Source: Paraktedonobacter sp964250225 | GTDB lineage: Bacteria > Chloroflexota > Ktedonobacteria > Ktedonobacterales > Ktedonobacteraceae | Assembly: GCA_964250225.1 (NCBI GenBank) | Contig: CAXUEY010000002.1 | Location: 1 to 64,000, forward strand | Reading direction: 5' to 3' | DNA length: 64,000 nucleotides | In this document: piece by piece, positions 15,160-22,915 of the stretch | Layout: each line of letters opens with the position of its first letter | How positions within the stretch are numbered: the stretch's first letter is position 1 | The notes under the pieces: generated by a model | What the model was told of the DNA's origin: nothing | Database searches by the model: none | The model's input: the letters and a program-made list of their open reading frames with translations, nothing else | Program-made: the position numbers and the translations under genes

Positions 15160-15705
15160 ATGGCGCGTATTGATGGGGTTGATCCTGAAGAGGTTGAGAC
15201 CTCTATCAGAAAGGTTCTGGAAGCACAGGTAAAGACCTGGGGCGCACCATTGCTCAATCACCTGGTGTATGCACGACGCCCGTCGATCTTTCGCGGAGTG
15301 CGCGCGATGTGGACGGGCCTGGGAACTTCAGGGCTGATCGATGAGAAGCTGCAAGCTCTGGTGAACCGCCGTGTGGCCTCGCTAAATGGATGCGATTTCT
15401 GACAGGATATTAACGCTGCCGTGGGCAGCAAGCTGGGTATCTCTGATGAGAAAATTCTCGCGCTGGCGGATTACGCGACTAGCCCACTCTATAATGAGGT
15501 CGAGCGTGCCACGTTGGAATACGCCGACCATATGACTATCACCGGACGCGAGGTCAACGACGAATTCTTCGCGTATCTCGGTCAATTCTACACTGACGAT
15601 GCGCTAGTCGAACTGACCGAGATTATTGCCTGGGAAAATGCGTCGAGCAAGTTTAATCGCGCCCTACGTATCCCAGCGCAGGGACTCTGGAAGCGCAAAG
15701 TATAG
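15160..15705 (+). CDS. AhpD-like/carboxymuconolactone decarboxylase family protein with in-frame UGA at the CxxC site (putative selenoprotein)
   Basis: Read through one UGA (15400-15402), this is a 181-residue protein. The first part ends LVNRRVASLNGCDF; the next codon is UGA and the same frame continues QDINAAVGSKLGISDEKILALADYA to a normal stop. In the family this place reads NGCxFC: the UGA replaces exactly the second redox cysteine, giving Cys78-Asp-Phe-Sec81. AhpD-like proteins use CxxC for peroxide or disulfide chemistry, and selenocysteine forms of this family are known. A hairpin begins 12 nt after the UGA (listed separately). The ATG at 15160 matches the family start MARIDGVDP; its ribosome site is weak. 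Alternative: a nonsense mutation TGC to TGA or a sequencing error, making a pseudogene. Confidence 0.7.
15403..15441 (+). promoter_or_regulatory. SECIS-like hairpin immediately after the in-frame UGA
   Basis: GCTGCC (15415-15420), loop GTG (15421-15423), GGCAGC (15424-15429): a perfect 6-bp stem with G first in the loop. Below it GATAT (15406-15410) can pair with GTATC (15437-15441), leaving an asymmetric internal loop. The loop starts 18 nt after the UGA, within the 16-37 nt range described for bacterial SECIS elements. The stem also encodes conserved residues AAVGS, so chance pairing cannot be excluded. Confidence 0.55.
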
Positions 15706-15807
15706 CCCTGACGAATTCTCGCCCATCGCTCGATTCTCTGTACGCAATTTCCGCACTCCTGGCGTATTATATAGAGGTAGAGATTATGAAAGCGAGAGGA
15801 AAAACCT

Positions 15808-17685
15808 ATGGTCGTAGAGAAAGCACAAGATGCCCCCCATCCTTCTGACACCTATCAGCCCATCGAGGACTACGCGGTAATTGGCGATCTCCATACAGTC
15901 GCGCTGGTCGGCAAGAACGGCTCAATCGACTGGTGCTGCATCCCACGTTTTGATTCGCCAAGCGTCTTTGGCTCGCTGCTCGATGCAGGCAAAGGTGGCT
16001 TTTTTCGCATCAACCCTCGGCTCGATGATGGAACCAGGATGGGACATAAACAGCTCTATTTGCCAGAAACCAATATCCTGATTACACGTTTTTTGACCGC
16101 AGATGGCGTCGGCGAGATTACGGACTTCATGCCGGTGAAGGTGAGCCGCGTAGTTGATCACCAACACAATATCATTCGCTCGGTGACAGTCGTGCGCGGA
16201 TCTCTGACCTTTGAGATGGTCTGCCGCCCGGCTTTTAATTTTGCCCGCGACACGCACGAGGTCTATACCTACGATGAGGGCGCGGTCTTCGCAAGCCAGT
16301 CGCTCTGTCTGGCGCTTTCTTCCAGCATGCCACTGGAAAAGGATGGCCAGGGGGGCGCGCGCGCGACATTTACATTACAGGCGGGCGAATCCGTGTACTT
16401 TGTGCTGGAGAGTGCGCGCCATCATGATCTCTTTCCGCACCGCCCAGGCGTAGGAGATTACAAAGAAAGTTTTCAGAGGACACTGAATTACTGGCGGCGC
16501 TGGTGCTCACAGTTTCAATACACCGGACGCTGGCGCGAGATGGTGCTGCGCTCGGCGCTGGTACTCAAGCTGCTCACCTATTCACCCACAGGCGCGATTG
16601 TGGCAGCTCCGACGACCAGTCTGCCGGAGACGATTGGTGGGCCACGCAACTGGGATTATCGTTACACCTGGCTGCGCGATTCCGCATTCACGCTCTATAG
16701 CCTGCTCTCGCTGGGTTTCACACAGGAGGCCGAGGCCTTTATGGGCTGGCTAGATAACCGTTGTCATGAGTTAAAAGCCAATGGCTCACTGCAACCAATG
16801 TATACCATTGATGGCAAGCACGATCTGACGGAAATAACACTCGACCATCTGGAGGGGTATCGAAAGAGTGGACCTGTTCGTATCGGCAACGGCGCCTATA
16901 AACAGAATCAACTCGATGTCTATGGCGAATTAATGGATGCTGTCTATATCTATAACCGTTACGATGCCATCTCGTATGACCTTTGGAGAAACCTGCGCCG
17001 TCTGCTCCAGTGGCTGGAGAAAAATTGGGACAAACCCGACGAGGGGATCTGGGAAGTACGCGGCGGCCCGAAAAACTTTGTCCATTCCCGCCTGATGTGC
17101 TGGGTGGCCTTTGACCGCGGACTACGCCTGGCGCGCCAGCGTGGTCTGCCAGCCCCTATGGTTCGGTGGATGGAGACCAGTGGAGAAATCTACGAGCAGA
17201 TTATGGAGCAGGGCTGGAGTACCAAAAAGAAAAGTTTTGTGCAGTACTATGGTAGCGAAGCCCTCGATGCCAGCTCGCTGTTGATGGTCCTGACCAAGTT
17301 TGCCGGCGCCTCCGATGTTCGTATGCTCAACACAATCAGCGCTATTCAAAAAGAACTGACCAGCGATTCCCTCGTCAATCGCTACATTCCTCAGCAAGCG
17401 GCCAGCGATGGTCTGGGGACGCTCGAAGGCACATTCAGCCCGTGTAGCTTCTGGCTGGCCGAGAGCCTGGCACGCGCGGGCCTGGTGGACGAGGGACGCC
17501 TTATGCTGGAAAAGATGCTGACTTACTCCAACCACGTCGGCTTATACGCTGAAGAGGTTGGGCCAACCGGCGAAGCGCTGGGAAACTTTCCGCAGGCCTT
17601 CACACATCTCTCACTTATCACCGCCTGTACAAACATCGACCAGGCGCTCAATAAGTCGCACACCAATGGAGCGATATTCCGCTAA
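15808..17685 (+). CDS. Glycoside hydrolase family 15 (glucoamylase/trehalase-like)
   Basis: A 625-residue GH15 enzyme. Seen: the bacterial N-terminal beta domain (YQPIEDYAVIGDLHTVALVGKNGSIDWCCIPRFDSPSVFG), then the (alpha/alpha)6 barrel with NWDYRYTWLRDSAF at about 281-294, GYRKSGPVRIGNGAYKQNQLDVYGE near 350, and the GTLEGTFSPCSFWLAESLARAG segment near 535-555 carrying a conserved glutamate. Ends NFPQAFTHLSLITA as is usual. AGAGGA is 8 nt before the ATG. No signal peptide, so cytoplasmic hydrolysis of alpha-glucosides; some bacterial members are trehalases, and the sequence alone does not tell which. Confidence 0.93.
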   Translation: MVVEKAQDAPHPSDTYQPIEDYAVIGDLHTVALVGKNGSIDWCCIPRFDSPSVFGSLLDAGKGGFFRINPRLDDGTRMGHKQLYLPETNILITRFLTADGVGEITDFMPVKVSRVVDHQHNIIRSVTVVRGSLTFEMVCRPAFNFARDTHEVYTYDEGAVFASQSLCLALSSSMPLEKDGQGGARATFTLQAGESVYFVLESARHHDLFPHRPGVGDYKESFQRTLNYWRRWCSQFQYTGRWREMVLRSALVLKLLTYSPTGAIVAAPTTSLPETIGGPRNWDYRYTWLRDSAFTLYSLLSLGFTQEAEAFMGWLDNRCHELKANGSLQPMYTIDGKHDLTEITLDHLEGYRKSGPVRIGNGAYKQNQLDVYGELMDAVYIYNRYDAISYDLWRNLRRLLQWLEKNWDKPDEGIWEVRGGPKNFVHSRLMCWVAFDRGLRLARQRGLPAPMVRWMETSGEIYEQIMEQGWSTKKKSFVQYYGSEALDASSLLMVLTKFAGASDVRMLNTISAIQKELTSDSLVNRYIPQQAASDGLGTLEGTFSPCSFWLAESLARAGLVDEGRLMLEKMLTYSNHVGLYAEEVGPTGEALGNFPQAFTHLSLITACTNIDQALNKSHTNGAIFR

Positions 17686-17711
17686 CCCCTCTTCATAGAA
17701 ACGCTGAACAT

Positions 17712-17749
17712 CAGGAGCGAGCGTACAACAACCTGCCTACTCGCTCCTG
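17712..17749. terminator. Inverted repeat between convergent GH15 and dedA-like genes
   Basis: CAGGAGCGAG (17712-17721) and CTCGCTCCTG (17740-17749), perfect 10 bp with an 18-nt loop. It overlaps the last codons and stop of the minus-strand gene and lies 27 nt after the GH15 stop. No T-run on either side. Confidence 0.45.
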
Positions 17750-18369
17750 GCCTCCAGACGATGCCTGATAGAGTGCATAAGCGAACGTCTGCATACAATA
17801 AAGGCCACCAGAAGTGCGAGCACAATGCCGATGGCGGGGAATGTATAAAAATGCATCAGGTGCAGCGCCTCTTTCCAGCGCGGACCCAGTTCCCAACCAA
17901 CGAGCAGGCAGGTTGTACACCAGATGGTAGAGCCGAGTAAGGAAGCCAGCACAAAACGGGGCAACGGCATAGCAGAGATGCCAGCAGGGAAACAGGCAAA
18001 TGGGCGAATATATGGGATGATGCGCGAAAAGAAAATCATACGCCAACCCGCCTGAGCAAACCAGCGTTCGGCCAGCCGCACTTTCCGCTCATCAATGCGC
18101 AGAAAGCGGGTCAGGCGCAGCAGCAGCGGCTCTCCATAGCGCCTGCCCAGACCATACGCGCAACAGGCCCCTAGCAGACTACCGCTAATTGCCACGAAGA
18201 GTAAAAGGCCCAGATTCACTCGACCCAATGCAGCAAGCGCTCCAGTACTGAGCAACAACGTTGTATTGAGGATAGGCACACCACTACTCTCCAGGAACAA
18301 GAAAGTGGCTACTACTATATAAACCAGCAATGGAGATATATGTTGCAATATATGCACAACAAAGCCCAC
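17737..18369 (-). CDS. DedA-family membrane protein
   Basis: A 210-residue membrane protein if started at the GTG at 18369, which has AAGGA 7 nt upstream and gives the normal family length; the frame continues upstream to 18531 but that part looks non-coding. Seen: about five hydrophobic segments, the DedA core GRRYGEPLLLR, FAQAGWRMIFFSRIIPYIRPFACFPAGISAMPLPRF and a final positively charged tail. DedA/VTT proteins act in membrane lipid (undecaprenyl-phosphate or phospholipid) translocation. Convergent with GH15. Confidence 0.85.
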   Translation of the reverse strand: MGFVVHILQHISPLLVYIVVATFLFLESSGVPILNTTLLLSTGALAALGRVNLGLLLFVAISGSLLGACCAYGLGRRYGEPLLLRLTRFLRIDERKVRLAERWFAQAGWRMIFFSRIIPYIRPFACFPAGISAMPLPRFVLASLLGSTIWCTTCLLVGWELGPRWKEALHLMHFYTFPAIGIVLALLVAFIVCRRSLMHSIRHRLEARSE

Positions 18370-18556
18370 ATGCGCATCCTTTTCAAAAATCGCCTCGCCT
18401 GCGCGAGAACGATGTGTCACAGTTCCTTTCTTATGACGAACAAACGTTACGTATGGTTGCATTCTGGTAGCTGAGATTGGCGCTGAAGAAAAGAGAAAAC
18501 CGCCACGTTTCCTGTTGATGTCGATCAGCATTTTCTCAGTGCGAACAACATTATCT

Positions 18557-18586
18557 TTGCATTTTAGCGCAGAGATGAGATATACT
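18557..18586 (+). promoter_or_regulatory. Promoter of the DUF402 gene
   Basis: TTGCAT (18557-18562), 18-bp spacer, TATACT (18581-18586). The expected start site (about 18593) lies after the upstream in-frame ATG at 18589 and so supports translation from 18613. Confidence 0.55.
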
Positions 18587-18612
18587 TCATGCTAATTGTC
18601 TGGAGAGTAAAG

Positions 18613-19092
18613 ATGATCACTGTTATCAAACTCAGCCACAAGGGCGAAGAGCAGACACGCTATGATGCAGAGGTGCGCACCCATCTAGCCAACGGAGTAA
18701 TCCTGGATGCCTATTGGAAACGCGCGCGCATGGATCTGGGGTATACGCTCTTTGAACCGGGGGACCATTTTACCGAATATTTTTACACAGATCGCTGGTT
18801 TAATATTTTTGCCATCGCAAGCGTGAACGGTCAGCACAAGGGCTGGTACTGTAATATTGCCATGCCCGCGCAGATCGGCGAGGAGCGCATTGAGCAGATC
18901 GACCTGCTGCTCGATGTCTGGGTCAGACCAGATGGCGAAGTGCTGTTGCTCGATGAAGAAGAATTTGCCGCCGAGACCACGCTGACAGAAGCGCAACGCA
19001 GTGGCGCGCGTCAGGGGTTGCAAGAGTTGCTGTCGCTGATCCACGCCCGCCACGAACCATTTCACCAGGATAGTATGGATAGCATACCCTAA
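18613..19092 (+). CDS. DUF402-domain protein
   Basis: A 159-residue soluble protein. Seen: the DUF402 pattern with aromatic and acidic core GDHFTEYFYTDRWFNIFAIAS, GQHKGWYCNIAMPAQ and IDLLLDVWVRPDGEVLLLDEEEF. Members include nucleoside tri/diphosphate phosphatases and FomD-like hydrolases that bind metal through these acidic residues; the substrate here is unknown. Start chosen at ATG 18613 (GGAG upstream, consistent with the promoter). Its stop overlaps the stop of the next, convergent gene by 3 nt. Confidence 0.85.
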   Translation: MITVIKLSHKGEEQTRYDAEVRTHLANGVILDAYWKRARMDLGYTLFEPGDHFTEYFYTDRWFNIFAIASVNGQHKGWYCNIAMPAQIGEERIEQIDLLLDVWVRPDGEVLLLDEEEFAAETTLTEAQRSGARQGLQELLSLIHARHEPFHQDSMDSIP

Positions 19093-19529
19093 TGCGTTTG
19101 TATGTGTTTGGGTGAGATGTCTTCCACTGACCACGTGCCGAAAAATTTGATGGCATGTGCGTGATAGACTTCCAGAATATCGCGGATCGCCTCGACCTCC
19201 TGGGCGGTCGTAGCATGAATATGCAGAATATGATGGCCCTTGTACGCTTCAGATTTATAGACCGCCGCCCCCGTTTCATCGGTTGTGCCCTGAAAACTGG
19301 ACAGAAAACGCTGCAGCCAGTTGCGGTTGGCCTCCAGTTCTCCAATTTTCTGCAACTCCTCGTGACTCTCCATCAAACGAATATCACGCACATTATATCC
19401 CGCGTCTAAAAAAGCTTGCGCGGCCATCTGCGCCTCCCACAGGTCATCAATCACCGCCACAACATAGTTACGCGGATAGATGGACCCGCTGACCGTTTGC
19501 GGAAACTTTGGATGGTATGCTTGAGTCAT
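19089..19529 (-). CDS. Hypothetical protein, resembling YflT/general stress protein 17M fold
   Basis: A 146-residue soluble protein from ATG 19529 (GGAGAG upstream; a longer frame to 19604 lacks a ribosome site). Seen: two alpha/beta halves, YVVAVIDDLWEAQMAAQAFLDAGY followed by VRDIRLMESHEEL, and GHHILHIHATTAQEVEAIRDIL. The first half has the pattern of YflT-type stress proteins (strand, helix, DAGYxxxDI), the second that of a ferredoxin-like fold. No catalytic motif. Function unknown; tail-to-tail with the DUF402 gene. Confidence 0.7.
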   Translation of the reverse strand: MTQAYHPKFPQTVSGSIYPRNYVVAVIDDLWEAQMAAQAFLDAGYNVRDIRLMESHEELQKIGELEANRNWLQRFLSSFQGTTDETGAAVYKSEAYKGHHILHIHATTAQEVEAIRDILEVYHAHAIKFFGTWSVEDISPKHIQTH

Positions 19530-19815
19530 GGCAATGATCTCTCCATTTCTACATGAATGGATGCTCACCTCTTCCATCGGCATCCCTTTTTCCTTCTTTC
19601 TCAATCGGCTAAAAAGAGATGTTCATTAGAGTCTTGCTATATTTTTCTCCACCAACTATCGTTCTATCCAAACATTGCCGAGCCTTCAATTTGGGCAATA
19701 GCATTCAGGTTGTATCGCTTTCCCTCTTCCCCAGACCATACATGCCGCTTGACCATAAAAGTAGGCCAAACAAATCGGTCTGTCTTACGACTATAGGAAA
19801 TCTTAATTATGAACG

Positions 19816-20838
19816 CTATTCCTGTATTGCACAAGCATCTCCACTCGTCGCATCCGCGTCCTGCACCACAAACGAGGCAGGCGTGGGCAAAGAGAGCAGC
19901 CGCGCGCGTGTGGAGGCAATGGCCAGTTCGCCCTGGTCGGAGGCCAGCCAGCGGCGCCCAAGCTGCTCGGCCACGGCAGGGGTCACACCGCTGCCACAGA
20001 AACAATCGAGTACGAGGTCGCCGGGTTCGGAGGAGGCGAGCAGGATACGTTCAAGGAGCATGGCAGGTTTTTGTGTAGCATAGCCGGTGCGTTCGGGGTC
20101 GCGCTGGTGCAGATGGCTGATGTCGCTCCACACATCCGTTGGGGTCATGCGGCTCTCCTCAGAATAGATGTAGACGCGCCCATTGGCCTTGATGCTCCAG
20201 TGGACCTGGCCATGCTCGTCGAGATGTTTGCGCATGTGGTTACGTTTCTGTCCCCCGCGCCTCTCACCAATCCGCTCACCGTGAAAACAGTAATCAGCAG
20301 ATTTGCTATAGAAAAGGATCGTATCGTGCTTGCGTGCATAGCGCCGTGTAGCCCGTCCGCCAGATTGGTAATGCCAGATAATCTCGTTTTGAAAACCTGA
20401 GCTTCTTCCATCCAGATTCGCGCCAAAGATCTCATCAAGCAAGATACGGGCATAATGGGCCACGCGCCAATCCAGGTGAACATATAGACAACCATCCTCC
20501 GCCAACAGAGCATGCAATAAACGTAGGGTTGTCGCGAGCCAGGGAATATACGCTTCCAGATCCCCCTGCCATCTATCGCTATACGCCAGAGCGGACCCGC
20601 TCATAAAGTCGCGCCCGGTCATAAATGGCGGATCGATGTAGGCCAGGTCAACGCGACCCGCGAACTCCGCCAACAGAGCTGCCAGCACCTGCGCGCGTTC
20701 TCCCTGGATCAGCCGATTCTGCCAGTTCTCCACAGCTTTGCCTTCGGGATAGATCGCGCGGGTAGACAGACGTGGCCGTATCTCAGGCTCGTCTGGGTAC
20801 TGCGTACGCTCTTTATCGCGCCAATATAATTCAACCAT
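19816..20838 (-). CDS. Site-specific DNA methyltransferase (N6-adenine/N4-cytosine, beta-class), orphan
   Basis: A 340-residue methyltransferase from ATG 20838 (a GTG at 20874 is an alternative). Seen: catalytic motif IV DPPF at 69-72 placed before the SAM-binding FCGSG at about 280-284, the order of beta-class enzymes such as type III Mod and CcrM; also GYATQKPAMLLERILLASSEPGDLVLD before motif I. No restriction endonuclease or specificity gene lies nearby, so it is an orphan modification or regulatory enzyme. The recognition sequence cannot be read out. The 235-bp gap upstream separates it from a divergent membrane protein. Confidence 0.92.
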   Translation of the reverse strand: MVELYWRDKERTQYPDEPEIRPRLSTRAIYPEGKAVENWQNRLIQGERAQVLAALLAEFAGRVDLAYIDPPFMTGRDFMSGSALAYSDRWQGDLEAYIPWLATTLRLLHALLAEDGCLYVHLDWRVAHYARILLDEIFGANLDGRSSGFQNEIIWHYQSGGRATRRYARKHDTILFYSKSADYCFHGERIGERRGGQKRNHMRKHLDEHGQVHWSIKANGRVYIYSEESRMTPTDVWSDISHLHQRDPERTGYATQKPAMLLERILLASSEPGDLVLDCFCGSGVTPAVAEQLGRRWLASDQGELAIASTRARLLSLPTPASFVVQDADATSGDACAIQE

Positions 20839-21024
20839 GTGTGTCGAAATTCCCTTTATACCTGTTAATTGCACTTTCTAAAGAACAGAAACCGGCGAAA
20901 GCCTGACAGATAATTGCTGCATCTGATAGGCAGACTATCGCGAGAGGTTCCGCGACCATTATGCTTGTATATAGTATAGTGAAAACCGTCGTACATGGCT
21001 AATGAGATCGAACGTCTACAGACA

Positions 21025-21033
21025 TGATATAAT
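21025..21033 (+). promoter_or_regulatory. Extended -10 promoter of the small membrane-protein gene
   Basis: TGaTATAAT: a perfect -10 hexamer (21028-21033) with the extended TGn element and no recognisable -35, about 40 nt upstream of the ATG at 21073. Confidence 0.5.
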
Positions 21034-21072
21034 GGCGTAACATGAAAGATATGTGGGGGGAACAAGACAATT

Positions 21073-21468
21073 ATGCTCTGGCTTTTAACATTTGGCTGTA
21101 TCGTTGCCTATATCGCTGGCCTGATCCTGCTGGTGAAGATTATGCCCGGCCTGCTGAAACGCGCATATGATGACGCGTTGTTTATCGGCGTTGCTGCGGT
21201 GGCCGTCCTGGGGGCCATGCTTGCTTTTGGAGCGATTGGCATCACATTCGCCACCTTCAGCGGAAATGCGCTTGTCCGTATCTTCGACGGGCTGCTCGTG
21301 CTCATTCTCCTGCTTACCGCGCTGCGCACCGCTATCGGAGCCTTGCGCCCGCGTTACGGTATCGGCGTGGGTACCTATCGTGTTTCACGTATTCTGACCG
21401 GCGGCTTTTTTCTCGCCGTCGCAGCCGCTGCTGTATATATCCTGATTTTACTGTTCATACCGGCATAA
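21073..21468 (+). CDS. Small membrane protein with four predicted spans, unknown function
   Basis: A 131-residue hydrophobic protein with four clear membrane segments: FGCIVAYIAGLILLVKIM, FIGVAAVAVLGAMLAFGAIGI, LVRIFDGLLVLILLLTALRT and GGFFLAVAAAAVYILILLFI. Short basic loops suggest both ends inside. Purine-rich GGGGGGAACAAG precedes the ATG. I do not recognise the family; no conserved polar residue in a span suggests transport. It stands alone, divergent from the methyltransferase. Confidence 0.7.
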   Translation: MLWLLTFGCIVAYIAGLILLVKIMPGLLKRAYDDALFIGVAAVAVLGAMLAFGAIGITFATFSGNALVRIFDGLLVLILLLTALRTAIGALRPRYGIGVGTYRVSRILTGGFFLAVAAAAVYILILLFIPA

Positions 21469-21603
21469 CGTACCTCTCCCTTCGCTGCCTCTGAGCCTGG
21501 GCTCGTTCGATAGAGAGCGCATTCCTATATGGAACGCCGTCCCCAGGCCGCTTGTGTGAGGGCAGTTTCGGAACCTCCATAAAAGCTGTACATTTTGATA
21601 CAC

Positions 21604-21633
21604 TGATATACTGGCATTACACAGCGTTGTGTA
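21604..21633 (+). promoter_or_regulatory. Extended -10 promoter and overlapping palindrome upstream of the L,D-transpeptidase
   Basis: TGaTATACT (21604-21612) is an extended -10. At the expected start site TACACA (21618-21623) and TGTGTA (21628-21633) make a perfect 6+6 inverted repeat with a 4-bp centre, a possible operator. The leader to the ATG at 21700 is about 80 nt. Confidence 0.42.
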
Positions 21634-21699
21634 TCCTGGAAATAGATACGGCACATAGCAAAATATATATTGTTATGGATTTATAGAAGGGATGAGCAA

Positions 21700-22815
21700 A
21701 TGTGCAATCAGCGAGTACAACACGCACGGCCATATATGCAAACGAGATGGCCAGGCCTCTTCACTCTGTTTCTGCTCGTCTGCCTGCTCGCGCTGAACGC
21801 GTGCGGCAGCCTCAACAACAGTCAATCCGTTAAAAAAGCTGGGGATCACGCGCAAGCTGCCCTGGCTATCTCTTTGCGTCAGCAGGGCCAGACGCAACTG
21901 CGCGCCTTTCAGCAGTGGATTGCTCTGATGCAGCAGTTTCAGGGCAATACCAGTTCTTATCAACAGACCTATACCAGCGATCAGCGTGCATTGAGGAGCG
22001 CCAGAACCAATGCCACGTATCACACAGCGTTAAATACACTAACAGAGCATGTTGATCACATCAAAATAGCCGCGCTGAAGGCCGAAGCTGGCGATCTCCA
22101 GCAACAATTAAACCAGCAGTACACCGCCTGGAGTCAGGCCCATACCTATCACGACGCGTACAACAATACGACCTATCACCTGGGCTTTGAATACGGTCCC
22201 GATGGTATGGGTGGGATCATCTCAGACGACCTGAGTAGCGCGAAAACCCTGGCCGACTATCAACAAGCGGTTGAGGATGCCAGTACCGCGCTGACCAGTT
22301 TCCGAGCGTATAAAGACAACGTGAATAATCCTACACCCTGGAACAAGGCCCACGTGTCCGACCTTCTGCTTATGCAGCACTATGGTTTCACCAACCAGAA
22401 GGTCGTCGTCATTTCTTTAAGTGAACAGACCATGCGTGTGTACGATGGTGCACAACTGGTCAAGGCTTTCCACGTGACCACAGGTCGGCCCGCGCGACCC
22501 AGCCTGCCCGGTTCCTGGCAGGTTGAAAACAAACTCTCGCCGACTGTTTTTAAGTCCGATGCTCCCGTCGGCTCGACCTACTGGTATCCCGACACGCCCA
22601 TCCACTACGCCCTGCTCTATCATAGTGGCGGCTACTTTATTCACGACAGTTGGTGGCGTGACGACTATGGTCCCAACACGCAGTTTCCCCATGTGGACTC
22701 CAGCGGAGACTCGTTCTCTTTTGATGGCTCCCACGGCTGCGTCAACGTCACCACAAACAACGCCGCCTGGATCTATCAGTACGCCGATACGCATACCCAT
22801 GTCCTGATCTACTAA
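21700..22815 (+). CDS. L,D-transpeptidase (YkuD domain) lipoprotein
   Basis: A 371-residue cell-wall enzyme. Seen: an N-terminal span ending in lipobox LALNAC, a long Gln/Ala/Thr-rich helical region (about residues 40-230) and a C-terminal YkuD domain: VVVISLSEQTMRVYDGAQLVKAFHVTTG, then FIHDSW and GSHGCVNV with catalytic Cys347 and the paired histidines. Such enzymes make 3-3 peptidoglycan cross-links or attach proteins, outside the membrane. ATG 21700 is used because AAGGG lies 8 nt upstream; an earlier in-frame start at 21670 has none. A strong terminator follows. Confidence 0.93.
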   Translation: MCNQRVQHARPYMQTRWPGLFTLFLLVCLLALNACGSLNNSQSVKKAGDHAQAALAISLRQQGQTQLRAFQQWIALMQQFQGNTSSYQQTYTSDQRALRSARTNATYHTALNTLTEHVDHIKIAALKAEAGDLQQQLNQQYTAWSQAHTYHDAYNNTTYHLGFEYGPDGMGGIISDDLSSAKTLADYQQAVEDASTALTSFRAYKDNVNNPTPWNKAHVSDLLLMQHYGFTNQKVVVISLSEQTMRVYDGAQLVKAFHVTTGRPARPSLPGSWQVENKLSPTVFKSDAPVGSTYWYPDTPIHYALLYHSGGYFIHDSWWRDDYGPNTQFPHVDSSGDSFSFDGSHGCVNVTTNNAAWIYQYADTHTHVLIY

Positions 22816-22836
22816 ATAAGCCATGTGGAAGTGGAC

Positions 22837-22890
22837 ATGAGCGTGAGAGAAACTGCACACATGCAGATCCTCTCACGCTCATCCTTTTTT
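22837..22890 (+). terminator. Rho-independent terminator of the L,D-transpeptidase gene
   Basis: ATGAGCGTGAGAG (22837-22849) pairs perfectly, 13 bp, with CTCTCACGCTCAT (22870-22882), followed by CC and six T (22885-22890). CTGC/GCAG can pair inside the loop. It begins 21 nt after the stop codon. Confidence 0.85.
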
Positions 22891-22915
22891 CCTGGTTATG
22901 AAGAAAAAAATCTGT

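Noticed and set aside
15136..15402. Separate 88-residue protein ending at the UGA
   Set aside because: It starts at a TTG without a ribosome site and stops inside the conserved NGCxFC motif, while the same frame continues as the rest of the family; one gene with an in-frame UGA explains both pieces.
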